The notes: a model not told the origin generated them from the letters alone. Counted from the first letter of the stretch, positions 25,598-35,585 are shown. The stretch: DNA of 44,278 nucleotides from DATDDB01 sp035260545 (GCA_035260545.1 DATFUZ010000032.1:1-44278); one strand, 5' to 3'. Numbers and translations are program-made.

Positions 25598-26692
25598 ATG
25601 ATACATTTGATTTCTACCGTGCGGATGAACCCCGGGCACACCGAAGCACGGCCGCCTTTGCGCGGGTACAAAGTGGCGTTGACCGCGGGATTACTGCTGT
25701 GCGGGCTGCACGGGGCGGCGCGGGCCGACGGGACCCACGATGTCAGCGCGCTCGTGGAAACGGGCCCGGTCCAGCGTACGGAAATGCAGGGCACGGTGTC
25801 AGGGTATGGCGCGGTGGTGCCTGCGCCTGGCGCCATGCTGAATCTGAATTTTGCCATGGCTGGGACGGTCACCCGCGTGCGGGTTACGCGCGGGCAACAG
25901 GTGGCGCGCGGCATGACGCTGCTGGAAGCCAACGCCACACCGCAAACGGCGCTGGCGCAGAGTCAGGCGGCCCATGCGGTTGCCTACGCTCAAGGCGAAC
26001 TGGCGCGGGTGCAGGCGCTGTTTGCCCAGCAACTCGCCACCCGTTCGCAACTGTCCGCCGCAGAACGCGGGCTGAAGGATGCGCAGGCAGCGCAAAGGGC
26101 GCAGCGCAACGGCGGCCCCGGTGTGCGCGGCAACAAGCTGCTTGCGCCATTCAGCGGCACGGTGGCATCGGTCGCCGTTGCGCCGGGGGACACCTTCGCC
26201 GGTGGCGCCACCCTGCTGCAACTGGTGCACACTGGTGCGACGGAGGTGCAGCTGGGCATACAGCCGGAAGACGGCGCCGCAATAAAACCGGGGCTCAAGG
26301 TCGCGCTGACGCCTGTGTTCAATCCCGGCCAGACGGTCGAAGGGGAAGTGCGCCAGGTGTCGGGCCAGATCGATCCGCAGACCCAATTGATCGATGTGCG
26401 CGTCGTGTTCAAGGGCGGCGCCTTGCTGCCGGGCACGCGTGTTCGTGGCGACATTGCGGTCGACCGCCACGAGGCACAGGCCGTTCCCAGGCAGGCAGTG
26501 TTGAAGGACGAGGGCGGCGCCTATCTATTTCAGGTCGAAGACGGGAGGGCGCATCGGGTCGCGGTCACCACGGGCCTGGAGGACGGGAAGCGGGTGGAGG
26601 TGTTGACGCCGAACCTGCCTGACCTCCCGGTGGTGACGCTGGGCAATTATGAACTGCAGGATGGCATGGCGGTCCGGGAGCAGGGGCGGTGA
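25598..26692 (+). CDS. RND periplasmic adaptor
   Basis: The 364-residue protein has a signal-like hydrophobic stretch (YKVALTAGLLLCGLHGAARA, about 25-44) and the adaptor fold: lipoyl half FAMAGTVTRVRVTRGQQVARGMTLLEANA, a short hairpin (about 120-165), second half LLAPFSGTVASVAVAPGDTF, beta-barrel and a membrane-proximal domain. It carries substrate between the pump and an outer-membrane channel, which is not in this operon. ATG codons at 25598 and 25625 are both possible; the second gives a more usual signal-peptide length. The stop overlaps the pump's GTG start. The Cys in LLLC does not fit a lipobox well. Confidence 0.9.
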   Translation: MIHLISTVRMNPGHTEARPPLRGYKVALTAGLLLCGLHGAARADGTHDVSALVETGPVQRTEMQGTVSGYGAVVPAPGAMLNLNFAMAGTVTRVRVTRGQQVARGMTLLEANATPQTALAQSQAAHAVAYAQGELARVQALFAQQLATRSQLSAAERGLKDAQAAQRAQRNGGPGVRGNKLLAPFSGTVASVAVAPGDTFAGGATLLQLVHTGATEVQLGIQPEDGAAIKPGLKVALTPVFNPGQTVEGEVRQVSGQIDPQTQLIDVRVVFKGGALLPGTRVRGDIAVDRHEAQAVPRQAVLKDEGGAYLFQVEDGRAHRVAVTTGLEDGKRVEVLTPNLPDLPVVTLGNYELQDGMAVREQGR

Positions 26693-29600
26693 ATTTCGGC
26701 AACTGGGTGCAGTTTCACCGGCGCTCCATCCTGTTCCTGCTGCTGCTGCTCGCCGTGGGCGGCCTATTCGATGCGTTCAGGCTGCCGGTTTCGCTGTTTC
26801 CGAATGTGAATTTTCCGCGGGTGGAGGTATCGCTGGACAGTGGAGACCGGCCCGCCGAGCAGATGGCGCTGCAGGTGACGACGCCGGTGGAAGAGGCGAT
26901 ACGCCGCGTGCAGGGCGTGAAGAGCATACGTTCCACCACCAGCCGCGGCACTGCCGAAATCTCCGTGAACTTCGGCTGGGGCGTGGACATGGCCGCCGCG
27001 ACGCTGCAGGTCAACGCGGCCGTCGCGCGCATCATGCCCACGCTGCCGGCGGGCATCCGGGTCGACACCCGGCGCATGGATCCCACGGTATTCCCCATTA
27101 TCGCCTACAGCCTGACGTCCGACACCGTGCCGCTCACACGGCTGCACGACATTGCCCAGTTCGGCATCCGCCCCTTGTTATCATCGATCGACGGTGTAGC
27201 CCGGGTTCAGATCATGGGCGGTGCGCTGGAGGAATACCAGGTAGCGGTCGATCCCGCGCGGCTGCAGGCATATGGTCTGGCGCTGAGTGATGTCACGCGC
27301 GCGCTTTCCGGGGCCAATGTCACCACGGCCGTCGGCCGGCTGGAGGACCACTACAAGCTCTATCTCGCCATCGTAAACACGCCGCTGCACAATGCGGCGC
27401 AGATCGGCAGCACGGTGCTCAGGGCAGGCAGCGGCGGGCTGGTGCGCGTGGCGGATGTCGCCACCGTCAGCCGTTCCGTCGTCCCGCAGTGGATGCGGGT
27501 CAACGCGGATGGCCATGATGCGGTGCTGTTCCAGATATATCAGCAACCCAACGGCAACAGCGTGCAGATCGCGGCGGACGTGAAGGCGCGCCTCGCCGGG
27601 TTCCGCCCCAAGCTGCCGCCCGGTGTCAGGATCGCCAACTGGTACGACCAGAGCCAGCTGGTGACCGCTTCCGCCGCCAGCGTGCGCGATGCGATCCTGA
27701 TCGGCGTGGTGCTTGCCGCCCTGGTGCTGCTCCTGTTCCTGCGCAACCTGAAGGTGACGCTGATCGCCGTCCTGGTGGTGCCCGCCTCGCTGGCGATCAC
27801 CGTAGTGCTGCTCAACCTGCTGGGGATGAGCTTCAACATCATGACGCTGGGCGGCATGGCGGCCGCCGTCGGCCTGATCATAGACGACGCGATCGTCATG
27901 GTCGAACAGATCGTGCGCCGTCTGCGCGATGGCGGAATGCCGCACCACGAACGCGTCATGCATGCGGCGATGGCGTTCTTCAGGCCATTGGCAGGCTCCA
28001 GCGGGGCCACCATCGTGATCTTCGTGCCGCTGGCCTTCCTGGATGGCGTTACGGGCGCCTTCTTCAAGGCGCTGTCCCTGACCATGGCGGCCAGCCTGCT
28101 GATCTCGTTCCTGGTGACCTGGCTTGCCGTGCCCATCCTCGCGGACCACTGGCTCACGGAAAAAGATGCGGAATCGGAACATGAGGGGACGATAGGTGCA
28201 CGTGTCCACGAGACGTACCACCGCGCGATGGTGCGGATGCTCGCGCAACCGGCCTGGGTGCTGGCCGTCATCGTTCCACTGCTCGCCGCCGGTATGCTTT
28301 GTTACCGTGCGGTGGGCACCGGTTTCATGCCGAGCATGGACGAGGGCGGGTTCATCCTGGATTACCGGGCCCGTCCCGGAACCTCGCTCACCGAAACCGA
28401 CCGCCTGCTGCGCCAGGCGGAGCAGATCATCAAGTCCAATCCGAATGTCGATACCTATTCGCGGCGCACGGGCGCCCAGTTGGGCGGCGGGGTCAGCGAA
28501 TCCAATGAAGGCGACTTCTTTATCCGCCTGAAACCGCAGCCGCGTGCGCCCATCGACCAGGTCATGGCCGACATCCGCGCGAAAATCGAGAAGCGGGTGC
28601 CGGGCCTGGACATCGAACTGGCGCAACTGATGGAGGATCTGATCGGTGACCTCACGGCAGTGCCGCAGCCGATCGAGATCAAGATCTACTCGGATGACAC
28701 CGACCAGTTGGCGCGCCTCGCAAGAAAGACTGCGGCCGCAATCGGGCGCATCCGCGGCGTGGTCGACGTGCGCGACGGCATCAATCCGGCGGGCGATGCG
28801 CTGGAAATTCATGTCGACCGCACGCGCGCCGCGCTGCAGGGCGTGGATCCTGCCAGCGTGACCCAGGCGCTGGGCACCATGCTGGCCGGCACCGTAACCA
28901 CCCGGTTCCAGAGCGGTCCCAAGATGGTCGGCGTGCGCGTGTGGCTGCCGCCCGGCGCGCGCAATACCGCGGCGAAGGTCGGCGGCCTGCAATTGCGCGC
29001 CCCCGACGGCCATCTCTTTCCCTTGCGGCGCGTGGCGGACGTTGTCGCCGTTTCCGGCCAGCCGCAGATCAACCGGGACAACCTCAAGCGCATGGTGGCG
29101 GTCACGGCCCGTATCAGCGGACGCGACATGGGTTCGGCAATCCACGAGGTGAAGCGGGTGATGGATGCGCCGGACATGCTGCCGGGCGGCGTCTATTACC
29201 AGCTGGGCGGTCTTTATCAGCAGCAGCAGCAGGCGTTTAAAGGCCTGCTCAAGGTGCTCGCTGCGGCCGTCGCGCTGGTGTTCCTGCTGCTGCTTTTTCT
29301 CTACGAGCGGTTCCGCGTTGCGCTTTCCATCATGGCTATCCCTGTCATGTCGCTGTCTGCGGTATTCATCGCACTGTGGATTACGGGCATAGAACTCAAT
29401 ATTTCTTCCATGATGGGCATGACCATGATCGTGGGCATCGTCACCGAGGTCGCCATCTTCTATTTTTCGGAATACCGGAGTCTGGCCGCGACGATGCCGC
29501 GGCAGGCTGCCCTGATCCTGGCCGGACAAAACCGGATGCGCCCGATAGGGATGACCACGCTTGCCGCCATCCTGACGCTGATGCCGCTGGCGCTGGCCAT

Positions 29601-29742
29601 AGGCCAGGGGTCCGCCATGCAGCAACCGCTGGCCGTGGCCATCATTGCCGGCCTGGCAGCCCAGTTTCCGCTGGTGCTGTTCATCATGCCGGTGCTGTTC
29701 GACCTTACCCACAGATGGCGCGGCGATGGGCGCAAGGTCTAA
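26689..29742 (+). CDS. RND efflux pump, AcrB/MexF-like (GTG start)
   Basis: The 1017-residue protein starts with GTG at 26689, overlapping the adaptor stop by 4 bp. It has the RND fold: LFDAFRLPVSLFPNVNFPRVEVSL at the start, two periplasmic loops and 12 membrane helices. The proton-relay helix reads GLIIDDAIVMVE, with the Asp399-Asp400 pair typical of hydrophobe/drug pumps (and Glu406), unlike the metal pump in this window. TGIELNISSMMGMTMIVGIVTEVAIFYFSEY marks the second half. Its place next to a two-component system suggests expression on an envelope signal. Substrate unknown. Confidence 0.93.
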   Translation: MNFGNWVQFHRRSILFLLLLLAVGGLFDAFRLPVSLFPNVNFPRVEVSLDSGDRPAEQMALQVTTPVEEAIRRVQGVKSIRSTTSRGTAEISVNFGWGVDMAAATLQVNAAVARIMPTLPAGIRVDTRRMDPTVFPIIAYSLTSDTVPLTRLHDIAQFGIRPLLSSIDGVARVQIMGGALEEYQVAVDPARLQAYGLALSDVTRALSGANVTTAVGRLEDHYKLYLAIVNTPLHNAAQIGSTVLRAGSGGLVRVADVATVSRSVVPQWMRVNADGHDAVLFQIYQQPNGNSVQIAADVKARLAGFRPKLPPGVRIANWYDQSQLVTASAASVRDAILIGVVLAALVLLLFLRNLKVTLIAVLVVPASLAITVVLLNLLGMSFNIMTLGGMAAAVGLIIDDAIVMVEQIVRRLRDGGMPHHERVMHAAMAFFRPLAGSSGATIVIFVPLAFLDGVTGAFFKALSLTMAASLLISFLVTWLAVPILADHWLTEKDAESEHEGTIGARVHETYHRAMVRMLAQPAWVLAVIVPLLAAGMLCYRAVGTGFMPSMDEGGFILDYRARPGTSLTETDRLLRQAEQIIKSNPNVDTYSRRTGAQLGGGVSESNEGDFFIRLKPQPRAPIDQVMADIRAKIEKRVPGLDIELAQLMEDLIGDLTAVPQPIEIKIYSDDTDQLARLARKTAAAIGRIRGVVDVRDGINPAGDALEIHVDRTRAALQGVDPASVTQALGTMLAGTVTTRFQSGPKMVGVRVWLPPGARNTAAKVGGLQLRAPDGHLFPLRRVADVVAVSGQPQINRDNLKRMVAVTARISGRDMGSAIHEVKRVMDAPDMLPGGVYYQLGGLYQQQQQAFKGLLKVLAAAVALVFLLLLFLYERFRVALSIMAIPVMSLSAVFIALWITGIELNISSMMGMTMIVGIVTEVAIFYFSEYRSLAATMPRQAALILAGQNRMRPIGMTTLAAILTLMPLALAIGQGSAMQQPLAVAIIAGLAAQFPLVLFIMPVLFDLTHRWRGDGRKV

Positions 29743-29905
29743 TTCCGGCATCCATGACGGCGCACGCCAAAATGGCGAAGCATGGGTATTCGCGCGTGCG
29801 GCGTTGCGCTATCCTTGGGTTTTTCCGCGGCCCACATGCAGCGTGGCGCCTGGCGTCGCGACTTTTGGGCAGGGCGCGGCCATGCGGACTCATGGAGAAC
29901 GGAAT

Positions 29906-30580
29906 ATGCGTCTGTTGCTCGTCGAAGACGATGCGATGATAGGGGAGAGCCTGCAGCTCGGGCTGGGCAAATCCGGCCACGCGGTGGACTGGGTGCAGGA
30001 CGGCAAACGCGCCGGGCTCGCCCTGAAAAACGATGTTTACGACTTGATGGTTCTCGATCTGGGCTTGCCCGGCAAGGACGGCCTGACCCTGCTGCGCGAA
30101 ATCCGCGGCCGCGGAAATGAGGTTCCAGTGCTGATCGTCACTGCGCGGGACGCCGTGGACGACAGGGTTGCCGGCCTGAATGCAGGCGCCGACGATTATC
30201 TGGTGAAGCCCTATGACCTCAAGGAACTGCAAGCCCGTATCCATGCGGTGACGCGCCGCAGGCATGGGCGGACGCAGCCGCTGATCAGCCTGGGGGCATT
30301 GAGCCTGGACACCGTGACCCGTCAGGTGACAATGCGCGGCGAACAGGTCAGCCTGTCGGCCAGGGAATTCAGCCTGCTGCACGCCTTGATGGCATCGCCA
30401 GGGGCGGTGCGCTCGCGTCGGGAACTGGAGGAGGTGCTGTACGGCTGGGGACAGGAGGTCGACAGCAACGCGGTGGAGGTCCACATCCACAAGCTGCGCC
30501 ACAAACTGGGCGCGAGAACAATCGAGAACGTGAGGGGCGCGGGATACCGCGTGGCGGACCCGGATGAGATCGATACGTAA
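29906..30580 (+). CDS. OmpR-family response regulator, QseB/BasR/TctD-like
   Basis: From the ATG at 29906 (GGAG 8 nt before) the protein is 224 residues; the longer open frame upstream overlaps the pump gene and is not needed. The receiver has LLLVEDDAMIGESLQLGL, phospho-acceptor Asp51 in VLDLGLPGKDG, TARDAVDDR and LVKPYDLKEL. The C-terminal winged helix reads LSAREFSLLHALMASPGAVRSRRELEEVLYGW and VEVHIHKLRHKLG, the QseB/PmrA subgroup. It lies 163 bp after the RND pump and overlaps the kinase gene by 17 bp. It probably binds the box at 25484-25500. Confidence 0.93.
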   Translation: MRLLLVEDDAMIGESLQLGLGKSGHAVDWVQDGKRAGLALKNDVYDLMVLDLGLPGKDGLTLLREIRGRGNEVPVLIVTARDAVDDRVAGLNAGADDYLVKPYDLKELQARIHAVTRRRHGRTQPLISLGALSLDTVTRQVTMRGEQVSLSAREFSLLHALMASPGAVRSRRELEEVLYGWGQEVDSNAVEVHIHKLRHKLGARTIENVRGAGYRVADPDEIDT

Positions 30581-31880
30581 CAACCTGCTCGCGTGGCTAT
30601 CGACGGGCTTGCTGGTGGCCGGGCTCGCGGCCGGTATCGCGACGTTTTTGAAGTCCGAGGAAGAAGTGGGGGAGATGTTCGATTCCCAGTTGCAGCAGAT
30701 CGCCTACTCCATGAAATATGCCGCGCCCGCCATGGAGCGCCAGATGGAAACCATGGCGACATCCGGTGATGACGACACCGACTTCATGGTCGAGCTGTGG
30801 GATGCGAAAGGTAAACGCCTGTATTCCTCACGGCCGGCGGTCGAGCTGGGACTGCCCGGCGGCAGCGGCTTTGCAGATGCGAAAGCGGGCGGAAAGGCAT
30901 GGCGGGTGTTCATGCTGGTGTCCGGTGACCGGATCATACAAGCGGCACAGCCGCAGGCGACCCGGGAGGAAGCATCCCTGGAAATGGCCATGCGCATGCT
31001 GCTGCCGCTTGCGGTGCTGGTGCCCATGCTTGCCGTCCTCGGCTGGTTCGGCGTGCGGCAAAGCCTGCGCCCGCTGACCAGCGTCGTCGCCGAGGTGGAG
31101 CGGCGCGACGCATCCTCGATGACGCCATTGGCCGCCGACAGGGTTCCCATGGAAATCCGCCCCTTGCTGCTGGCTCTCAACAGCCTGCTCGGACGGCTGG
31201 AGGCATCCATCTCGTCGCAGCGCCGGTTTGTCGCGGATGCCGCGCACGAACTGCGCACGCCGCTGACGGCGCTGGCCCTGCAGGCGGACATCATCGAGCA
31301 GGCGGACAGCCCGGAAGAACGCAGCACGGCGATCGCCGCGCTGCGCAAAGGTATCCGGCGCTCGTCACGCCTGGTCAGCCAGTTGCTGACGCTGGCCCGC
31401 CAGGAGCCTGAAGTGCCGAGCCGCCTGGAACCACTGGACCTCGCTGCGCTGGTGGAACAAGTGGTGGCGGGAATCGCACCCCTGGCGGAATTGCGGCGGA
31501 TAGAAGTCCGCACCCGGCTGGCGCACCCGGTCCTGGTAAACGGCGAGGAAAACGGCTTGCAGGCGGCGGTCGGAAATCTGCTCGACAATGCGATACGCTA
31601 TACGGACGAGGGTGGGGCAGTCACGGTTACGCTGAACGAGGAAGACGGGCAGGCGCGCCTGATCGTCAGCGATACCGGACCCGGCATTCCGGAGCGGGAC
31701 CGGGAAAGGGTGTTCGAGCGCTTCTATCGCGTTCCCGGCGCGAACGTCACCGGAAGCGGGCTGGGCCTGTCCATCGTCAAGCAGGTTGCCGAGCGCCATC
31801 ACGCCACGATTGCCGCCGGCGCGGGCGAAGGCGGTGCGGGAACCGCCATGGCAATCACCTTTCCCCGCGCGGCCTCCTAG
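30564..31880 (+). CDS. Sensor histidine kinase, QseC-like
   Basis: The 438-residue inner-membrane protein has TM1 (about 8-28), a periplasmic sensor of about 110 residues, TM2 (about 145-167), HAMP-like linker, dimerisation domain with His228 in DAAHELRTPLTAL, and ATPase boxes N (NLLDNAIRYTDEGG), G1 (VSDTGPGIPERD), F (FERFYR) and G2 (GSGLGLSIVKQVAE). It phosphorylates the upstream regulator. The short sensor domain is the QseC/BasS type. Its TAG stop shares the tetramer CTAG with the TAG stop of the convergent glgB gene, so the two genes overlap by 4 bp. Confidence 0.92.
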   Translation: MRSIRNNLLAWLSTGLLVAGLAAGIATFLKSEEEVGEMFDSQLQQIAYSMKYAAPAMERQMETMATSGDDDTDFMVELWDAKGKRLYSSRPAVELGLPGGSGFADAKAGGKAWRVFMLVSGDRIIQAAQPQATREEASLEMAMRMLLPLAVLVPMLAVLGWFGVRQSLRPLTSVVAEVERRDASSMTPLAADRVPMEIRPLLLALNSLLGRLEASISSQRRFVADAAHELRTPLTALALQADIIEQADSPEERSTAIAALRKGIRRSSRLVSQLLTLARQEPEVPSRLEPLDLAALVEQVVAGIAPLAELRRIEVRTRLAHPVLVNGEENGLQAAVGNLLDNAIRYTDEGGAVTVTLNEEDGQARLIVSDTGPGIPERDRERVFERFYRVPGANVTGSGLGLSIVKQVAERHHATIAAGAGEGGAGTAMAITFPRAAS

Positions 31881-34096
31881 ACCGGCTTGCTGGCCCGGAG
31901 GGGCGCCGCGTCGCGCGCCGGCGTGCGCGCCAGCACGATAGCCGCCAGCGGCGGCAGGGTGAGCGCGATGGAATACGGCCGGTTCATCCACGGCGCCGCC
32001 TCGGCTTCGATCTCCTGCGACGCGTTGCCCACGTTGCTGCCGCCGTAGCAGGCGGCGTCCGAGTTGAGTACTTCGTGGTAGCGGCCCTGCTGCGGCACGC
32101 CCAGCCTGTAATCGTGGCGCGGGACCGGCGTCATGTTTACCACGATGACCAGAAATTCGTCGCCATCCCCCTTGCGCAGGAAGCTGATGACGGATTGCTG
32201 CGAGTCGTGACAGTCTATCCATTCGAAGCCTTGCCAGTCGAACTCGTAACGGTACAGGGCAGGCGAGTTGCGGTAGAGCTGGTTGAGGTCCTTTACCAAG
32301 TGCTGCATGCCCTGGTGCAGCGGATACTGGAGGACGTACCAGTCCAGTATGCCCGCGCTGTTCCATTCGCGCCCCTGCCCGAACTCGATACCCATGAACA
32401 TGAGCTTCTTTCCGGGGTGAGTGAACTGGTAGGTCAGCAGCATGCGCAGGTTCGCGTGGCGCTGCCACTCGTCTCCGGGCATCTTGGTGAGCATGGCGTG
32501 CTTGCCGTGCACCACCTCGTCGTGCGAGAACGGAAGCATGAAGTTCTCGGTGAAGGCATACAGCATGCTGAAGGTGAGCAGGTCGTGGTGGTACTTGCGG
32601 TGTATCGGCTCATGCTCCATATAGCGCAGGGTGTCGTTCATCCATCCCATGTTCCACTTGATGTCGAATCCCAGGCCTCCGAGATAGGTGGGGCGGCTCA
32701 CCTGCGGCCAGGACGTGGATTCCTCCGCTATCATCAGGATGCCGGGACACTGTTCGTGGACCGCGACATTCAGCTCGCGCAGGAAATCGATGGCGACCAG
32801 GTTCTCGCGGCCGCCATACTGGTTGGGCACCCATTCGCCTTCCCGCCGCGAATAGTCCAGATAGAGCATGGACGCGACGGCGTCCACGCGCAGTCCGTCG
32901 ATGTGCATTTCCTCCAGCCAATATACGGCGCTGGAGATGAGGAAACTCCTCACCTCATTGCGGCCGTAGTTGAATATGAGCGTGGCCCAGTCCATATGCT
33001 CGCCCAAACGCGGATCGGCGTGCTCGTACAGAGGAGTGCCGTCGAATCGCGCGAGGCCGTGGGCGTCCTTGGGAAAATGGGCGGGCACCCAGTCGAGCAG
33101 AACACCGATACCGTTGCCGTGGCAGTGATCGACGAAATAGCGGAAATCGTCGGGTTCGCCGAAGCGGCTGGTCGGCGCGAAATAACCCGTGGTCTGGTAG
33201 CCCCAGGATAAATCGTAAGGATGTTCAGTGATAGGCAGCAGCTCGATATGGGTGTAACCCATGACCTTCACATAGTCCACCATGCGGTGTGCGATTTCGC
33301 GATAGCCGAGGAATTCCCCTTCCTGTCCGCGTTGCCAGGAGCCGAGGTGGACTTCGTACACCGACATCGGCAGATGCAGCCAGTCGCGTTGTTGCCGGTT
33401 CTCGATCCACGCTTTGTCCTCCCAGTTGTACGCGCTGCGTCCCGCAATCACGGACGCGGTGCGCGGCCGCAATTCATGCTGCTCGCCGCAGGGATCGGCC
33501 TTGAGCAGGATCTGTCCGCTGTGGCGGTTGCGTATCTCGTATTTGTAGATGCGTCCAGGCCCGAGGTCGGGGATGAACAGTTCCCATATGCCGCTGCCGC
33601 CGCATACCCGCATCGGATGACGCCGTCCGTCCCAGCCGTTGAAGTCGCCGACTACGCTGACGCGCTCCGCGTTGGGTGCCCACACGCCAAACAGGATTCC
33701 GGGAACGCCGTCGACTTCGTGCGCATGCGCGCCCAGGAAGGCGCCGGCATGGCGGTGCCTGCCTTCGGCGAACAGGTGCAGGTCGAGATCGCCCACTTGC
33801 GGACGGAAGGTATACGGGTCGCGCGCAATGTGTTCCCTGCGCTCGGCATCATGCCAGATCAGGCTGTAATGCTGGGGCAGGTCGCGGCCGTCGCCGCGCC
33901 ATTCGAACAGGTCTCCTTGAGGCAGGCGGGTCATCGGCAGGCCGCCTTCCGCAATTTGCACCTCCACGGCGCGCGGAATGAAGGCGCGCACCACGGTCGT
34001 TTCCCCTTCCTCATGGCGCCCCAGTACGGCGAACGGGTCGTGGTGCCGTGCTTCGCTGATCCGCCATAACTCGGCGTCTGGAATGATGTCGTTCAT
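31877..34096 (-). CDS. glgB: 1,4-alpha-glucan branching enzyme
   Basis: The 739-residue protein (start at 34096, AAAGGGG 8 nt before; the frame runs further up without need) has an N-terminal carbohydrate-binding part, CBM48 (FGVWAPNAERVSVVGDFNGWDGRRHPM), and a GH13 barrel: nucleophile Asp405 in DGLRVDAVASMLYLDYSR, acid/base Glu458 in MIAEES, FSHDEVVHGK. It makes alpha-1,6 branches in glycogen. Last gene of the reverse-strand operon with two GH57 proteins and glgA, 25 bp after the GH57 gene. Full-length and intact. Its stop overlaps that of the convergent kinase gene. Confidence 0.96.
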   Translation of the reverse strand: MNDIIPDAELWRISEARHHDPFAVLGRHEEGETTVVRAFIPRAVEVQIAEGGLPMTRLPQGDLFEWRGDGRDLPQHYSLIWHDAERREHIARDPYTFRPQVGDLDLHLFAEGRHRHAGAFLGAHAHEVDGVPGILFGVWAPNAERVSVVGDFNGWDGRRHPMRVCGGSGIWELFIPDLGPGRIYKYEIRNRHSGQILLKADPCGEQHELRPRTASVIAGRSAYNWEDKAWIENRQQRDWLHLPMSVYEVHLGSWQRGQEGEFLGYREIAHRMVDYVKVMGYTHIELLPITEHPYDLSWGYQTTGYFAPTSRFGEPDDFRYFVDHCHGNGIGVLLDWVPAHFPKDAHGLARFDGTPLYEHADPRLGEHMDWATLIFNYGRNEVRSFLISSAVYWLEEMHIDGLRVDAVASMLYLDYSRREGEWVPNQYGGRENLVAIDFLRELNVAVHEQCPGILMIAEESTSWPQVSRPTYLGGLGFDIKWNMGWMNDTLRYMEHEPIHRKYHHDLLTFSMLYAFTENFMLPFSHDEVVHGKHAMLTKMPGDEWQRHANLRMLLTYQFTHPGKKLMFMGIEFGQGREWNSAGILDWYVLQYPLHQGMQHLVKDLNQLYRNSPALYRYEFDWQGFEWIDCHDSQQSVISFLRKGDGDEFLVIVVNMTPVPRHDYRLGVPQQGRYHEVLNSDAACYGGSNVGNASQEIEAEAAPWMNRPYSIALTLPPLAAIVLARTPARDAAPLRASKPV

Positions 34097-34121
34097 GACC
34101 GGCCCCTTTCGGCTTGGTGTA

Positions 34122-35585
34122 TCAGAAGTCGTGATCCAGGATGGCATTGGTCCGCCTGCTCAGTTCCCGGCCATAATCCGTCCAGATGCCTTCTCCCCAA
34201 TAGCGGTAGCAACTGGTTTCGGCGGAAAGCAGATGGAACAGCGCCTTGCGATAGCGCGGGTCGGAGGAGGGCACGCCCTTCTCGATGACCGTGCGGTAAA
34301 AATTCGCGCTCGCCTGTTCCATCGGCTTCAGCACGGAATCGTAGCCGTGCACCCAGGACATGTTATTGGTCCAGCTGCCGCCTTCCATGTGGAAGCGATA
34401 GTCTTCATTTTTCAGTTCCGAGATCACGCTGGCCAGCCGTTCCGGGCCTTCGCCCGGCTTCATGCGCTCCCAGATCTGGCGATTGAATATGGGCTGGACC
34501 ACCGGCAGGTCATTCTCCGTCACGCCCTGTGCGAACAGATGTTCCAGGTACTCGGTGGTGTTCATCGGCGGTGTTTCGGAGCCGCTGGCTTCGCGCATCA
34601 CGTCCATATACTTTGGCGGGAATTCATTCATCATGACACCGCCGTTTTCGCCATCGGCGATTTGCGTCACCAGGGGCGGTACGGAGCGGCCGGCAAGTTC
34701 GATGCGGGCCACGCTGCGCGCTTCGTAGCACGGCTGCATCTGTGCAACCAGCTTGGTGTCCGATCCCTGTGTCTTGATGATGGCGATGATGCTGGCGGTT
34801 TCGCCTGCGGAATTGGTGCATACCAGCCGGTGCGGCAGGTGCGGGCGGCGCGGGTTCCAGCCGTCGGCGGGCTCTTCCACCGTGTGCTCCTGCACCAGTA
34901 CCCACTGGTAGCCGCAGTCCTTCAGCGTCTTGACGAAGGCATAGGCGACATCCGGATGATTGGGCAGCGCCATCTCGGACGGCGAAAACCCGCGCACCCG
35001 CGTCACGGCCTCGGTGCCGAATATCGCCGCGAAGTGATGCTGCCATGCCCGGACGTGCAGTCTGTAGTCCTGAGCCGGGGTCGATGGCGCCACCGCGTGT
35101 CCCCACGGCATGCCGAGCCACTCGACGCAGTGCCGGTATTGCGGGTTGCAGGTGATGGTTTCCAGGGCGCTGATGACGTCATTGGCGCCCATCTTGCGCA
35201 GACCGTGGAACAGTGTGCCGGAATATTCCAGCATGATGCGCGGTTCCTTGCCTTCGTTCACCAGTTGCGGAATGAATTCTCCCATGCGCTTGTAACACCA
35301 GGCAAAGGCCGGGGCGTTGTGGTTGTCGCCCACGTCCTGGTGCTCCATCATGTGCTGGAGATTACCGATGACCTCGGCCGTTGCCAGATCGCCGCCTCCA
35401 GCGGGAATCAGTGGCTGGTGCATGTGCAGCGCATTGGCGAACGCGCTCTTGATCCGGGAAAAATCAATGCGGCTGTCTGGGAGAAAAACAGGCCGGTCGC
35501 GGCTCTCGCTGATGGCGCGCTCGATGTCGTCCTCCGCTCCGCAGATGTTGGGCAAGCCATCGATGTATTCCGGCAGTTTGTTCAT
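34122..35585 (-). CDS. Glycoside hydrolase family 57 protein (487 residues)
   Basis: GH57 motifs are visible: ALHMHQP (52-58, motif 1), the nucleophile candidate Glu204 in GFSPSEMALP, and ADGENGG (310-316) with Asp311 as likely acid/base. A helical C-terminal domain follows, ending with the conserved block LLSAETSCYRYWGEGIWTDYGREL. GH57 enzymes act on alpha-glucans as amylases, 4-alpha-glucanotransferases or branching enzymes; which one cannot be read here. AAAGGAGC lies before the ATG at 35585. It sits between glgA and glgB, so a role in trimming or shaping glycogen is likely. Paralogous to the GH57 gene at 37127-38347. Confidence 0.88.
   Translation of the reverse strand: MNKLPEYIDGLPNICGAEDDIERAISESRDRPVFLPDSRIDFSRIKSAFANALHMHQPLIPAGGGDLATAEVIGNLQHMMEHQDVGDNHNAPAFAWCYKRMGEFIPQLVNEGKEPRIMLEYSGTLFHGLRKMGANDVISALETITCNPQYRHCVEWLGMPWGHAVAPSTPAQDYRLHVRAWQHHFAAIFGTEAVTRVRGFSPSEMALPNHPDVAYAFVKTLKDCGYQWVLVQEHTVEEPADGWNPRRPHLPHRLVCTNSAGETASIIAIIKTQGSDTKLVAQMQPCYEARSVARIELAGRSVPPLVTQIADGENGGVMMNEFPPKYMDVMREASGSETPPMNTTEYLEHLFAQGVTENDLPVVQPIFNRQIWERMKPGEGPERLASVISELKNEDYRFHMEGGSWTNNMSWVHGYDSVLKPMEQASANFYRTVIEKGVPSSDPRYRKALFHLLSAETSCYRYWGEGIWTDYGRELSRRTNAILDHDF

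Noticed and set aside
27181..29751. Long reverse-strand open frame of 856 codons opposite the RND pump
   Set aside because: Composition is His/Gln/Arg-rich as expected of the antisense of GC-rich codons; no family motif or ribosome-binding site, and the forward gene is certain.
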